Shown one piece after another: positions 9,373 through 17,453 of a DNA stretch of 64,000 nt. The notes beneath the pieces were generated by a model that ran no database searches, was not told the origin of the DNA, and worked only from the letters and a program-made list of their open reading frames with translations. Both the position numbers and the translations under genes were made by a program. This stretch comes from Marinoscillum sp. 108. Lineage in GTDB: Bacteria > Bacteroidota > Bacteroidia > Cytophagales > Cyclobacteriaceae. Where the stretch lies: NCBI RefSeq assembly GCF_902506655.1, contig NZ_LR734817.1, positions 275,667-339,666 on the forward strand. Reading direction: 5' to 3'. Positions within the stretch are counted from its first letter, which is position 1. Each line of letters opens with the position of its first letter.

Positions 9373-10182
9373 ATGAACCGATCGCTTACCTCCTTCCTAC
9401 TCCTACTTTGCAGCCTGGCATGCCTTGCACAGGAATACACCACCCTGACCAATCTCCCCTATAGAAATCAAACGGAGCGGAACAGTGATCCTTACATTTC
9501 GGAGCGCTGTGTCCTGGACCTCTATCACCCTGCCTCCAGTGGATTTGCCACGGTCATCTGGTTTCATGGCGGAGGGCTCACCGGAGGGAATAAGGAGTTA
9601 CCGGAGGCTCTCCAACAAAAAAACATCGCCATTGTGGGTGTCAACTATCGGCTCAGCCCAAAAGTCAGGGCTGCCACCTGCATAGAGGATGCTGCCGCGG
9701 CGGTAGCCTGGGTGTTTAAAAACATTGAACAGTACGGTGGAGATCCGTCAAAAATCTTTGTCTCCGGACACTCTGCCGGGGGATACCTGGCCAGTATGGT
9801 AGGACTGGACAAGAAATACCTGCAGGCCTACGGGATAGACGCCAATGACATTGCCGGACTCATTCCTTTCAGTGGTCATACCATCACGCATTTCACCATA
9901 CGTGAAGAACGTGGCATCCCCGGACATCAGGCGATCGTGGATGAGTTGGCCCCTCTTTATCATGTACGGGCGGATGCTCCCCCCTTGCTGCTCATCACCG
10001 GTGACCGGGAGCTGGAAATGCTCGGGAGATATGAGGAAAATGCCTACATGATGCGCATGATGAAGGTGGCCGGCCATCAGCAAACCACCTTGTATGAGAT
10101 GGATGGTTACGGGCACGGCATGACCTACCCGGCGTTTCCGCTGCTCCTGAACGAGGTGAAGCGAATTGTTGAGGAAAAATAG
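9373..10182 (+). CDS. Secreted alpha/beta hydrolase (esterase/lipase family)
   Basis: I chose the ATG at 9373 because it opens a clean signal peptide (MNRSLTSFLLLLCSLACLAQ). An in-frame upstream start at 9346 would overlap the SIR2 gene and spoil that signal. The mature part has the HGGG oxyanion motif, the nucleophile elbow GHSAGG, an acidic residue in LLITGDRELE and the catalytic His in GYGHGM. These are the marks of hormone-sensitive-lipase-like esterases/carboxylesterases. It probably acts in the periplasm or outside on small esters. Base composition returns to that of the surrounding chromosome here, so it is probably not part of the SIR2 unit despite the 11-base gap. Confidence 0.85.
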   Translation: MNRSLTSFLLLLCSLACLAQEYTTLTNLPYRNQTERNSDPYISERCVLDLYHPASSGFATVIWFHGGGLTGGNKELPEALQQKNIAIVGVNYRLSPKVRAATCIEDAAAAVAWVFKNIEQYGGDPSKIFVSGHSAGGYLASMVGLDKKYLQAYGIDANDIAGLIPFSGHTITHFTIREERGIPGHQAIVDELAPLYHVRADAPPLLLITGDRELEMLGRYEENAYMMRMMKVAGHQQTTLYEMDGYGHGMTYPAFPLLLNEVKRIVEEK

Positions 10183-10243
10183 ATTGTTAAAGTCTATTGA
10201 TACTAAAGCAACCTAATACTCCTTTTTCACAATTAATAACACC

Positions 10244-10531
10244 ATGAGCGGAGCAGGATTCACTAAAGACATGGTTAACTCCTCACGGGGCAACAGAACG
10301 CTCTTAAAGGGTAATGCCTCTGCTACATTCAATAATTTCGATAGGGAGGCCTATCAGATCAAACCAAAAAAAAGAAAAGCTCCCCAGTACAATCAAGCCT
10401 CCAAAGCTTATATGAAGCAGCTCAGAAATCAACTGTTGGCTGACAACCTACGAACCTCAAGAATCAGAAAGCTGGTGCTAGCAGGTTCAGTGATAACAGG
10501 GCTCATTCTGTTTTCATTGCTATTTCTTTAA
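10244..10531 (+). CDS. Small basic membrane protein of unknown function
   Basis: A 95-residue protein rich in Lys, Arg, Asn and Gln, with a single C-terminal membrane helix (LVLAGSVITGLILFSLLFL). The long soluble part would face the cytoplasm, as in tail-anchored proteins. It starts at an ATG 61 bases after the esterase and ends 55 bases before the J-domain gene, with which it may be co-transcribed. I do not recognise a family. The codon use and the matching direction of both neighbours support it as real. Confidence 0.65.
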   Translation: MSGAGFTKDMVNSSRGNRTLLKGNASATFNNFDREAYQIKPKKRKAPQYNQASKAYMKQLRNQLLADNLRTSRIRKLVLAGSVITGLILFSLLFL

Positions 10532-10586
10532 CCTTCATCTTATCCTTCTTGGGTGTTTTATCCCTGACTTTCCCTAATTTTTCCGG

Positions 10587-11387
10587 GTGAAAAACGAATA
10601 CCTCGATACGCTGGGACTCCAGCCCGGCGCCACCAAAGCGGAAGTAAAGGCTGCCTACAGACGGCTCTCCAAAATACACCACCCAGACATCAGTAAGGAT
10701 CCCAACGCCAAGGAGAAATTTATTGAAATCAATGAAGCCTATAATTTCCTCACCAAAGTAGGCCCCACCCCACATCAGGAAACGGTCTCCTATAACTACA
10801 ACCCTTACGTATCAGAGTATGACCAATGGCGCAAGGAAGCTCGCCGCAGGGCCTGGCAGAAAGCCAAAGAGCAAGAGCGAATGCAGCAGGAAATGATTGT
10901 CAAAATTCTCAAGGGCTTCAACATCGTTGCGCTTATTATTTTTCTGACCAATGTGATGCTTATTGTGGACTACATCCTCCCCAAAAAGGAGGAAACGCAG
11001 GAAATATTGAGTATCTACAGAGTATACGAGTCAGGACGCCATATCAAAAAGACCTACCGCTACGATGAAATTCATTTTGAAACCGTTACCATGCTTTTTG
11101 ACAGGGGCGAAGTGACCACCCTCAAGGATCTGGGGCCTACAGGTCGTGTAATCACCACCAGGCTGTTCCACACGCCTATCGCGGCCTACATCAGTATCGC
11201 AGGAAATGAAGAAAGACACGAGCAGATTTATAGTATCTACAGAGTGTTCGGATTCCTGATTCCGGCTATACTTCTTTTTCTGGCACTTTACCGATATGCA
11301 GTCACCTCCCTGGATCCCAAGCTCACTCTGGCGCTCTTTCTGTTGGCTTTTTTTATGATTCAGCTCTGGATACTCCTTCTGGACTAA
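10587..11387 (+). CDS. Membrane-anchored J-domain (DnaJ-like) protein
   Basis: The start is a GTG at 10587. The first 65 residues form a J domain with the diagnostic HPD at 32-34, preceded by YRRLSKIH and followed by EKFIEINEAYNFL. The rest contains one membrane segment near residues 110-130 (IVALIIFLTNVMLIVDYIL), an extracytoplasmic stretch, and two more helices at the C-terminus. There is no Gly/Phe region or zinc finger, so it is a type III J protein that would recruit DnaK to the membrane. Its stop codon directly abuts the stop of the convergent lactonase gene. The client protein is unknown. Confidence 0.85.
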   Translation: MKNEYLDTLGLQPGATKAEVKAAYRRLSKIHHPDISKDPNAKEKFIEINEAYNFLTKVGPTPHQETVSYNYNPYVSEYDQWRKEARRRAWQKAKEQERMQQEMIVKILKGFNIVALIIFLTNVMLIVDYILPKKEETQEILSIYRVYESGRHIKKTYRYDEIHFETVTMLFDRGEVTTLKDLGPTGRVITTRLFHTPIAAYISIAGNEERHEQIYSIYRVFGFLIPAILLFLALYRYAVTSLDPKLTLALFLLAFFMIQLWILLLD

Positions 11388-12488
11388 TCAGAACTTCAGG
11401 CAAACGGGCCTTGAAACTTCAATCTCCTGATCGGTATAAGAGAGTAATCCGGTTTTGGGATCTCTGGAAAACACGGTAATGTTATCTGTGTCTTTGTTGG
11501 CGACCAAAAGAAACTTCTCGTCTGGAGAAAGTGTGAAATTTCTGGGCCATTTACCTTGTACAGACTCCACACCTATGCGCTCCAGCTCACCACTTTCGCC
11601 TACTGAGAAAATAGCAATGCTGTCATGCCCTCTGTTGGATCCATACAGGAATTTGCCATCGCTGGAGAGGTGAATATCGGCGCACTGACTATGCTCCGTA
11701 AAATCTTCAGGTACTGTATTAGCCCGATCAATTTCCGTAAGCCTACCTGTCTCAGTATCCACATCAATGGAAATCACACTGTTCGAAAGCTCATTGATTA
11801 AAAAAGCCAGGTTCTTAGTCGGGTGAAATACCATATGCCTCGGGCCGTCTCCCGGAGTAAGTTGCAAAGCCGTAAAACCCTCTCCTATGGCTCCATCCAC
11901 TACCGGGTAACCCACCACCTGATCGATCCCCAGATCCACCACATAGACGAAACGACTGTCTTTGGAGAATAGCGCACAATGTGCGTGAGCAGCTTCCTGC
12001 CTGTTGGCAGAGTCCAGCCCAACACCTTCATGCTGATAAGTAGAGGGCTCCCCTACAATACTGCCATCCTCGGCCACAGCATACACCGCTCCGTTACCAG
12101 AAGAATAGTTAGCCACTGCCACCAGTTTCTTGTCAGCGCTGAAGTCCACATAGCAGGGATTGATCCCCATGGACGACACCTGATTGATCCGCTGCAGCCC
12201 ATCCTTGCCCCAGGCATAGGATACCACCGCACCATCTCCGCGCTCTCCTACAGCGTACACATATTTATGATCCGGGCTAATGGACAGGTAAGACGGGCTC
12301 GCCGCCTCTACAGCCAGCTGGAGATCCGAAAGCTCCCCAGTCTGAGTATCAAAGGAGACTTTATAAATCCCCTCACTTGTCTGGTCGGTATAGGTGCCAA
12401 TCAGCAAATCCATTTTAGTGCTTTTTTGAGTGCAGGAAAGAACAAAAATGCCCAATAGCAGGGCGGTCAGGTGTCGAAAATTCATCAT
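11388..12488 (-). CDS. Lactonase-family beta-propeller lipoprotein (6-phosphogluconolactonase-like)
   Basis: The 366-residue product starts with a lipoprotein signal (LLGIFVLSCTQ, lipid Cys near residue 19). Seven-bladed propeller repeats follow, with typical family pieces: LLIGTYTDQTSEGIY, PSYLSISPDHKYVYAV, GPRHMVFHPTKNLAFLINE and NFTLSPDEKFLLVANKDTDNI. This is the YbhE/lactonase family. Cytoplasmic members hydrolyse 6-phosphogluconolactone, but a lipoprotein member would act on sugar lactones in the periplasm. Two Met codons are adjacent at the start (12488 and 12485) and either could be used. It is monocistronic and convergent with the J-protein gene. Confidence 0.85.
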   Translation of the reverse strand: MMNFRHLTALLLGIFVLSCTQKSTKMDLLIGTYTDQTSEGIYKVSFDTQTGELSDLQLAVEAASPSYLSISPDHKYVYAVGERGDGAVVSYAWGKDGLQRINQVSSMGINPCYVDFSADKKLVAVANYSSGNGAVYAVAEDGSIVGEPSTYQHEGVGLDSANRQEAAHAHCALFSKDSRFVYVVDLGIDQVVGYPVVDGAIGEGFTALQLTPGDGPRHMVFHPTKNLAFLINELSNSVISIDVDTETGRLTEIDRANTVPEDFTEHSQCADIHLSSDGKFLYGSNRGHDSIAIFSVGESGELERIGVESVQGKWPRNFTLSPDEKFLLVANKDTDNITVFSRDPKTGLLSYTDQEIEVSRPVCLKF

Positions 12489-12826
12489 TTTAAAAGTTTT
12501 GGTGCGTCAATTTACGCATGCTCTTCAAATTCAGGCAGGATAATGAAAAGAAAAAACATGATCTCCCATGGACTTTTTCTGTTCTCACACGGCCATGTGG
12601 CCGGTAAATGTAAAAATCGCATATTAATCAACTAAGAAGCTCCTGACCAAATCACGAAACTGCATTACTGCGACCTTCTGGTTCTGAACCCGGATGAAAC
12701 CCCGAGCGAATCAAAGAATAAATCCTTGTTTCCATGTATTTAGCACACACATCTTTTATGCCTGATTTCTTTCAATTGAAAATGATGTTTCTTAAATTAT
12801 CCTTTTAAACCTAATTCAAAACAATC
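12489..12826. other. Gene-free stretch between lactonase and metalloprotease genes
   Basis: These 338 bp lie between divergent genes and must hold both promoters. I see a short GGCC-rich inverted repeat around 12588-12602 (CGGCC, four bases, GGCCG) and AT-rich sequence just before the protease ATG. There is no convincing ORF, RNA gene or clean TAnnTTTG box. Confidence 0.4.
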
Positions 12827-13630
12827 ATGAAAAACTATCTTAAAATCAGCGCCTATGCGCTCTTGCTATTCCTGTTGGCCTCCTGCCAGGATCAGAACAC
12901 TCCAGAACAACCACAACTGGAAGATGTCCCCAATGAAATACTCGACAAAGTAGATGCCCTCGGCTTCAATGCCAACGAAGTGCGCATGTACGATGGCACC
13001 CTCTTTATCGAAGGAGACATTGCCATTCCGGTCTCGAAACTCGATCAAATGAAACCCGGCCAACGAATCCCCACGGAGGAACAGTACAGCACTGACAACC
13101 TGGTAGCTGGCAATCCACGTACCATCAACGTATTTGTAGACATGCCTCAGAAGTACAAAGATGCCACTGACATTGCTAATGCCAGATACAATGCGGAAAG
13201 CCTTAACCTCACCTTTCAGCGGGTCACCAGCTCCTCAGGTGCAGACATTACCATCAAGGCTTCTCCCTGGTATTATCGTTTCTTAGGAATTCTGGGATCC
13301 GCCGGATTCCCAGAAAATGGTAACCCCTATCACACCATTCTGATGACACGCGCCTATTATGACAATGTGAGCAATATCAATGGACTGGCGACTACCATTG
13401 CTCATGAAATGGGTCATTGTATCGGCATGCGACACACCGACTATATGGACAGAAGCTATAGCTGCGGTGGAGTACCGGACAACGAAGGAGATGGCGGTGT
13501 AGGTGCCAACCACATCCCTGGTACCCCTACCGGTCCGGATGCAAACTCATGGATGCTGGCCTGTGGGACTCCCGAAGGTGACCGGCCATTTACAAGCAAC
13601 GACCAGGTAGCCCTGGACTATTTGTATTAA
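12827..13630 (+). CDS. M57-like zinc metalloprotease, lipoprotein
   Basis: The 267-residue protein has a lipoprotein signal (LLLFLLASCQD, lipid Cys at residue 20). It carries the extended zinc motif HEMGHCIGMRH at 193-203 (ligands H193, H197, H203; catalytic E194), of the metzincin type HExxHxxGxxH. The context LATTIAHEMGHCIGMRHTDY matches Bacteroidota dual-action HEIGH peptidases (Pfam Peptidase_M57). The C-terminal part includes SWMLACG, possibly contributing a Met-turn analogue. It would be anchored to a membrane and cut extracellular or periplasmic proteins. It is followed by a hairpin terminator and stands alone. Confidence 0.88.
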   Translation: MKNYLKISAYALLLFLLASCQDQNTPEQPQLEDVPNEILDKVDALGFNANEVRMYDGTLFIEGDIAIPVSKLDQMKPGQRIPTEEQYSTDNLVAGNPRTINVFVDMPQKYKDATDIANARYNAESLNLTFQRVTSSSGADITIKASPWYYRFLGILGSAGFPENGNPYHTILMTRAYYDNVSNINGLATTIAHEMGHCIGMRHTDYMDRSYSCGGVPDNEGDGGVGANHIPGTPTGPDANSWMLACGTPEGDRPFTSNDQVALDYLY

Positions 13631-13655
13631 TTCAGTTCTCATATTTATTTTTCAG

Positions 13656-13684
13656 ACTCATGATCGAAAGGTCATGAGTTTTTT
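13656..13684 (+). terminator. Rho-independent terminator after the M57 protease
   Basis: A ten-base stem (ACTCATGATC / GGTCATGAGT, with one G-T pair) and a GAAA loop, followed by five T. It lies 25 bases after the protease stop codon. Confidence 0.75.
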
Positions 13685-13700
13685 AGTGTATTTAAAAAAA

Positions 13701-13716
13701 TTAACCAAACGGTTAA
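13701..13716. promoter_or_regulatory. Putative TetR operator O1
   Basis: The palindrome TTAACC-AAAC-GGTTAA has six-base arms. It lies 31 bases before the tetR ATG and just upstream of its -7 box, about where the -33 region should be. A near-identical palindrome occurs at the start of the TolC gene (14369-14384). An AACC-N4-GGTT core is a usual form of TetR-family operator. Binding here would block tetR transcription, giving autoregulation. Confidence 0.65.
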
Positions 13717-13735
13717 CTTTATTTCCATACTCCCG

Positions 13736-13743
13736 TATATTTG
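13736..13743 (+). promoter_or_regulatory. Putative tetR promoter, -7 box
   Basis: TATATTTG fits the Bacteroidota -7 consensus TAnnTTTG. It ends only four bases before the tetR ATG, so the message would be leaderless or nearly so. The palindrome 13701-13716 covers the expected -33 position. Confidence 0.5.
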
Positions 13744-13747
13744 CAGT

Positions 13748-14350
13748 ATGACACAGGAAACTGCCGAGTACAAAATCAAAGAAGCCGCCAAAGATGTCTT
13801 CATGATCAAAGGGATGGCCGGAGCCCGCATGCAGGAAATTGCGGATAAAGCCGGTATCAACAAGGCGCTCCTGCATTACTACTATCGCAGCAAAGAGCTG
13901 CTATTCAAAGCAGTCTTCGAAGGGATCATCAAAGCATTTATTCCAAAGATGCTGCAGTTATTCACCAGCGACCTCCCTCTGGAAGCCAAAGTGTATCAAA
14001 TGGCCGATAAGTATGTGGACTTCCTCTCCGAACATAGAGAAATGCCTCTTTTTATCCTCACGGAGCTCAGAAGAGGCCCCCTGAAGCTTATACAAGCCTT
14101 AAATATAGGAGGATTGATAGACCTATCGGTCATTCAGCGCCAGATAGATGAAGAAGTGGCGAAAGGAAATATTCGCCCGATTACTGCACCACAGTTTATG
14201 CTCAATTTTGTCTCCATGATGGTATTCCCCTTCGCCGCTGGCCATATGTTCACTGGCATCTTTGGCGTCTCAGAAGAGGAATTTCAAAAGATCATGGAAG
14301 CCAGAAGAACCGAAGTTCCCAAATTTATCATGAATGCATTAAGACCATAA
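13748..14350 (+). CDS. TetR/AcrR-family repressor of the adjacent efflux operon
   Basis: The 200-residue protein has a standard TetR N-terminal helix-turn-helix: KEAAKDVFMIKGMAGARMQEIADKAGI with recognition region NKALLHYYYRSKELLF near residues 33-55. A ligand-binding helical domain follows. It is the first gene of a run of seven on the plus strand (TolC, adaptor, two ATPases, two permeases). The layout parallels the enterobacterial YbhGFSR efflux system with its TetR regulator CecR. Two matching palindromes, before this gene and inside the first codons of the next, are its likely targets. The inducing compound cannot be read from the sequence. Confidence 0.9.
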   Translation: MTQETAEYKIKEAAKDVFMIKGMAGARMQEIADKAGINKALLHYYYRSKELLFKAVFEGIIKAFIPKMLQLFTSDLPLEAKVYQMADKYVDFLSEHREMPLFILTELRRGPLKLIQALNIGGLIDLSVIQRQIDEEVAKGNIRPITAPQFMLNFVSMMVFPFAAGHMFTGIFGVSEEEFQKIMEARRTEVPKFIMNALRP

Positions 14351-14362
14351 AAAAAATTTGTC

Positions 14363-15652
14363 ATGAAATTAACCAAAAGGTTAAACCAAACAATTAAACC
14401 AGGAATACTCTCACTGATGCTCCTCGCCTCCACTGTCGCTGAGGGTCAGTCTGTGACAGTATACTCTTGCTACGAAATGGCTGAAGACCTGAGCCCTCTC
14501 AAACAAAAGGAAATTTACCTCAGCTCCATCAACAGTCTGAACCAGCTCATACAAAACACCCACAACCTTCCCAGTGTGACCCTGGAGGCTTCTGCCTCCT
14601 ATCAATCGGATGTGTTTGGGCTACCCGCTAGTATTCCAGGCGTGGATTTTCCTACGATCCCTCGAGATCAGTACAACATGTCACTGCAAGTGAAGCAAAA
14701 AATTTTCGATGGTGGAGTCTCCAAAGCCTCAAAAGCCATTGAGGCTTTGGATGAGCAAGTGAAGCAAAATGAACTGGATGTTTCCCTTTATCAAATCAGG
14801 AATATCATCAACGAACTCTACTTCGGAAGCCTCCGGCTTCATCAGCAGGAGGCCGTGCTCATCAGCTTGTTGGCAGAGTCTGAAAACAAAACCAGCGCCG
14901 CACGCGCGGCCTTCAACAATGGTGTGCTCCTCAAAAGCGAGCTGAACGAACTGGCAAAAGAACAACTGAAAGTGAGCCAGCAACTGGTGCAGGTGAGTCA
15001 TGCCAAGGCCGCAACACTGTCCATTCTATCCACCTGGATCAATCGGGAAATCAGTGCAGAGCAACTGGAACTACCCACCCCAGACGTGAATCAAAGTTTC
15101 GAATCCATTGACAGGCCGGAGCTCTCACTTTTCGCCACCAGAAATGAAAAGCTATCGGCCATGGCCGACCTAACCTCCACGAATAATACCCCCAAGCTCT
15201 ATGGGTTTGCCAATGTAGGGTACGCACAGCCTAATCCACTCAACTTCTACCAGACTGATTGGAACAGCTACTACCTCGTGGGTGCACGACTCACCTGGGG
15301 ATTGGACTGGGGGGCTTCCAAACACCAAAAGGAAATACTCCTGATCTCCCAGGAAATGACTTTGACCGAACAGGAAAACTTCCTTCGTCAGATCAACAAT
15401 GACCTGATCAAAAAAAAATCGGAGATCGAGCAAATGAAAGCCACCATTGTGCTGGATGAACAAATCCTGCAAATGCAAAACGAAATTGTAGCTGAAGCCG
15501 AAAAACAATATGAAAATGGCACCCGCTCCTCTACTGACCTGCTCACCATACTTCACGAGCAGGCACAGCTGAAAATGAACTTATCCATACACTCCATAGC
15601 CCTCGCACAAATGGGTGTAGAACTATTGACCATATCCGGAAACTTACCATGA
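14363..15652 (+). CDS. TolC-family outer-membrane efflux protein
   Basis: The 429-residue product has an N-terminal signal sequence (about residues 10-28, ending VAEGQS). Two long helical repeats typical of outer-membrane efflux channels follow, with coiled-coil segments at about 100-210 and 320-400. The pieces PQxxxSLQVKQKIFDGG-like and ENGTRSSTDLLTILHEQAQL are characteristic. It forms the outer-membrane tunnel for the ABC exporter encoded downstream. It starts 12 bases after tetR and overlaps the adaptor gene by four bases. A palindrome matching the one before tetR lies within codons 3-8. Confidence 0.9.
   Translation: MKLTKRLNQTIKPGILSLMLLASTVAEGQSVTVYSCYEMAEDLSPLKQKEIYLSSINSLNQLIQNTHNLPSVTLEASASYQSDVFGLPASIPGVDFPTIPRDQYNMSLQVKQKIFDGGVSKASKAIEALDEQVKQNELDVSLYQIRNIINELYFGSLRLHQQEAVLISLLAESENKTSAARAAFNNGVLLKSELNELAKEQLKVSQQLVQVSHAKAATLSILSTWINREISAEQLELPTPDVNQSFESIDRPELSLFATRNEKLSAMADLTSTNNTPKLYGFANVGYAQPNPLNFYQTDWNSYYLVGARLTWGLDWGASKHQKEILLISQEMTLTEQENFLRQINNDLIKKKSEIEQMKATIVLDEQILQMQNEIVAEAEKQYENGTRSSTDLLTILHEQAQLKMNLSIHSIALAQMGVELLTISGNLP
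14369..14384. promoter_or_regulatory. Putative TetR operator O2 inside the TolC gene start
   Basis: The palindrome TTAACC-AAAA-GGTTAA differs from the copy before tetR by one base in the spacer. It falls six bases after the A of the TolC ATG, so bound repressor could act as a roadblock or control an internal start. A third, imperfect AAACC/AATT-type stretch follows at 14383-14400. Confidence 0.55.
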
Positions 15653-16539
15653 AAAAACTAAGCATATTACTCCTGGGAGCCTTCACACTGTCCTGCTCCT
15701 CCTCAGATCAAACACCAGATGCCTATGGCAACCTGGAAGCCACAGAAGTTTTTGTGTCAGCCGAAGTTGGTGGAAAAATCATTCAATCCTCCATCCGGGA
15801 AGGCAGTCTTTTGGAAGAAAATCAAATCATACTCACCGTAGACACCACGCAGCTTCACCTGAAAAAAGGCCAAACTGAAGCCATGATCTCTGCCCTCAGA
15901 GAAAAGCTTCAAAACATACCCATTCAGCTGGAGGTGTATCAAAAAAAGGAACAGCTGCTCCGGCGAGAAGTGCAACGTGTAAAGAACCTACTGGAAGCCG
16001 GAGCTGCCACCCAAAAGCAACTCGACGACCTCTCCGGTGAACTGGAGGTGATCACCCGACAAAGCGAAGCCCTGGAAAGTCAGCTATCCACCGCCAATAG
16101 AAGTATTCTGTCGGAAATCAAACCCCTCAACTGGCAGTTACTGCAGCTAGAGGATCAGATCACCAGAAGTGCCATCAAATCCCCCATCAGCGGCACGGTA
16201 CTTCAGAAATTCAAAGAACCTGGTGAAATGGTGATGCCTGGCCAGCCAGTGGCCAAGCTTGCCAACCTGGAGCACATGGAAGCCCGAATATTCATCACGG
16301 GGGATCAACTGTTGTCCATAAAGCTCGGCGGCCAGGCTAAGGTTTCCATCGACGGTACAGAGGGGAATATTGTCTACGATGGCACAATCATCTGGATTTC
16401 TGACCGGGCAGAATTCACCCCCAAGTCTATTCAGACGAAAGCCGAACGCGTCAATCTGGTGTATGCCGTAAAACTGGAAATGAAAAACGATGGCAGCCTG
16501 AAAATCGGGATGCCTGTGGACGTAACCTTCGTCTTATGA
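15649..16539 (+). CDS. HlyD-type periplasmic adaptor, lipoprotein
   Basis: The 296-residue protein starts with a lipoprotein signal (LLLGAFTLSCSS). It has the biotinyl-lipoyl-like halves flanking a coiled coil: EVFVSAEVGGKIIQSSIREGSLLEE near residue 30 and ITRSAIKSPISGTVLQKFKEPGE near residue 175. A beta-barrel domain follows. It links the inner-membrane ABC exporter to the TolC channel, as YbhG does. It overlaps the TolC gene and the first ATPase gene by four bases each. No substrate specificity can be read from it. Confidence 0.9.
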   Translation: MKKLSILLLGAFTLSCSSSDQTPDAYGNLEATEVFVSAEVGGKIIQSSIREGSLLEENQIILTVDTTQLHLKKGQTEAMISALREKLQNIPIQLEVYQKKEQLLRREVQRVKNLLEAGAATQKQLDDLSGELEVITRQSEALESQLSTANRSILSEIKPLNWQLLQLEDQITRSAIKSPISGTVLQKFKEPGEMVMPGQPVAKLANLEHMEARIFITGDQLLSIKLGGQAKVSIDGTEGNIVYDGTIIWISDRAEFTPKSIQTKAERVNLVYAVKLEMKNDGSLKIGMPVDVTFVL

Positions 16540-17453
16540 AAGCCATCACCATCAACCATCTGAAAAAAGATTTCGGAAAAGTAACCGCTCTGAAAGAAGT
16601 GAGCCTGGAAGTGGCTCAAGGGGAACTCTATGGACTCATAGGGCCCGATGGTGCGGGTAAAACTACCATGATCCGCATCCTCACCAGCCTCCTCACTGCC
16701 ACCGCAGGAGAGGTGAGCGTACTGGGCCTGAATCCCCAAACGGAATACAAGGCCCTGAGACAAAAGATCGGGTATATGCCAGGGCAGTTTTCGCTCTATC
16801 AGGATCTCTCGGTGGAAGAAAACCTGAACCTCTTTGCCAGCATTTACGAGACCACCATTGAAGCTAACTACCACCTGGTAAAGGACATCTACCAGCAGAT
16901 CGAACCATTCAAACACCGCCGGGCCGGGGCCCTTTCCGGAGGTATGAAGCAAAAACTGGCACTCTGCTGTGCCATGATCCACCGGCCAGAGATTCTCTTT
17001 CTGGATGAACCCACCACCGGCGTAGATGCGGTTTCCCGAAAGGAATTTTGGGAAATGCTCAAAACACTCAATGTCGGCGGACTGACCATCTTCGTATCCA
17101 CACCCTACATGGATGAAGCCTCACTTTGCGAAAGAGTGGCGCTAATCCAGGCAGGCGAAATATTGGCTGTGGATACCCCGGAAAATATTAATGAAACCTT
17201 CGGAAGGCATCTCTATGCCATCAAAGGAGGTAATAAGCGGGCACTACTCAATGCACTAAAGGCCTTTGAGCACTGTCAGTCTGCGTATTCCTTTGGCTCC
17301 AGCATCCACTACACAGACAGCCGCCAGGAGATGGATGTTGAGGAGTTGCTCCTCTCACTTCAGGCGCACGGACACTCCAATATTACCATAGAAGAAATTT
17401 CACCTTCCATAGAAGATTCATTCATGAAACTAATGACCAGCCATGACTCGTGA
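16536..17453 (+). CDS. ABC exporter ATP-binding protein 1 (YbhF N-terminal-half type)
   Basis: The 305-residue ATPase has Walker A GPDGAGKT near residues 36-43 (Asp in place of the usual Asn), signature LSGGMKQKLAL near 135, Walker B ILFLDEPTTGVDA near 155 and the switch region FVSTPYMDEA, where Pro replaces the usual His after ST. In YbhF the two ATPase domains form one polypeptide. Here they are two genes overlapping by 11 bases. It pairs with the next ATPase to drive the two permeases. The missing switch His suggests its own ATP site may be weak. Confidence 0.9.
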   Translation: MKAITINHLKKDFGKVTALKEVSLEVAQGELYGLIGPDGAGKTTMIRILTSLLTATAGEVSVLGLNPQTEYKALRQKIGYMPGQFSLYQDLSVEENLNLFASIYETTIEANYHLVKDIYQQIEPFKHRRAGALSGGMKQKLALCCAMIHRPEILFLDEPTTGVDAVSRKEFWEMLKTLNVGGLTIFVSTPYMDEASLCERVALIQAGEILAVDTPENINETFGRHLYAIKGGNKRALLNALKAFEHCQSAYSFGSSIHYTDSRQEMDVEELLLSLQAHGHSNITIEEISPSIEDSFMKLMTSHDS

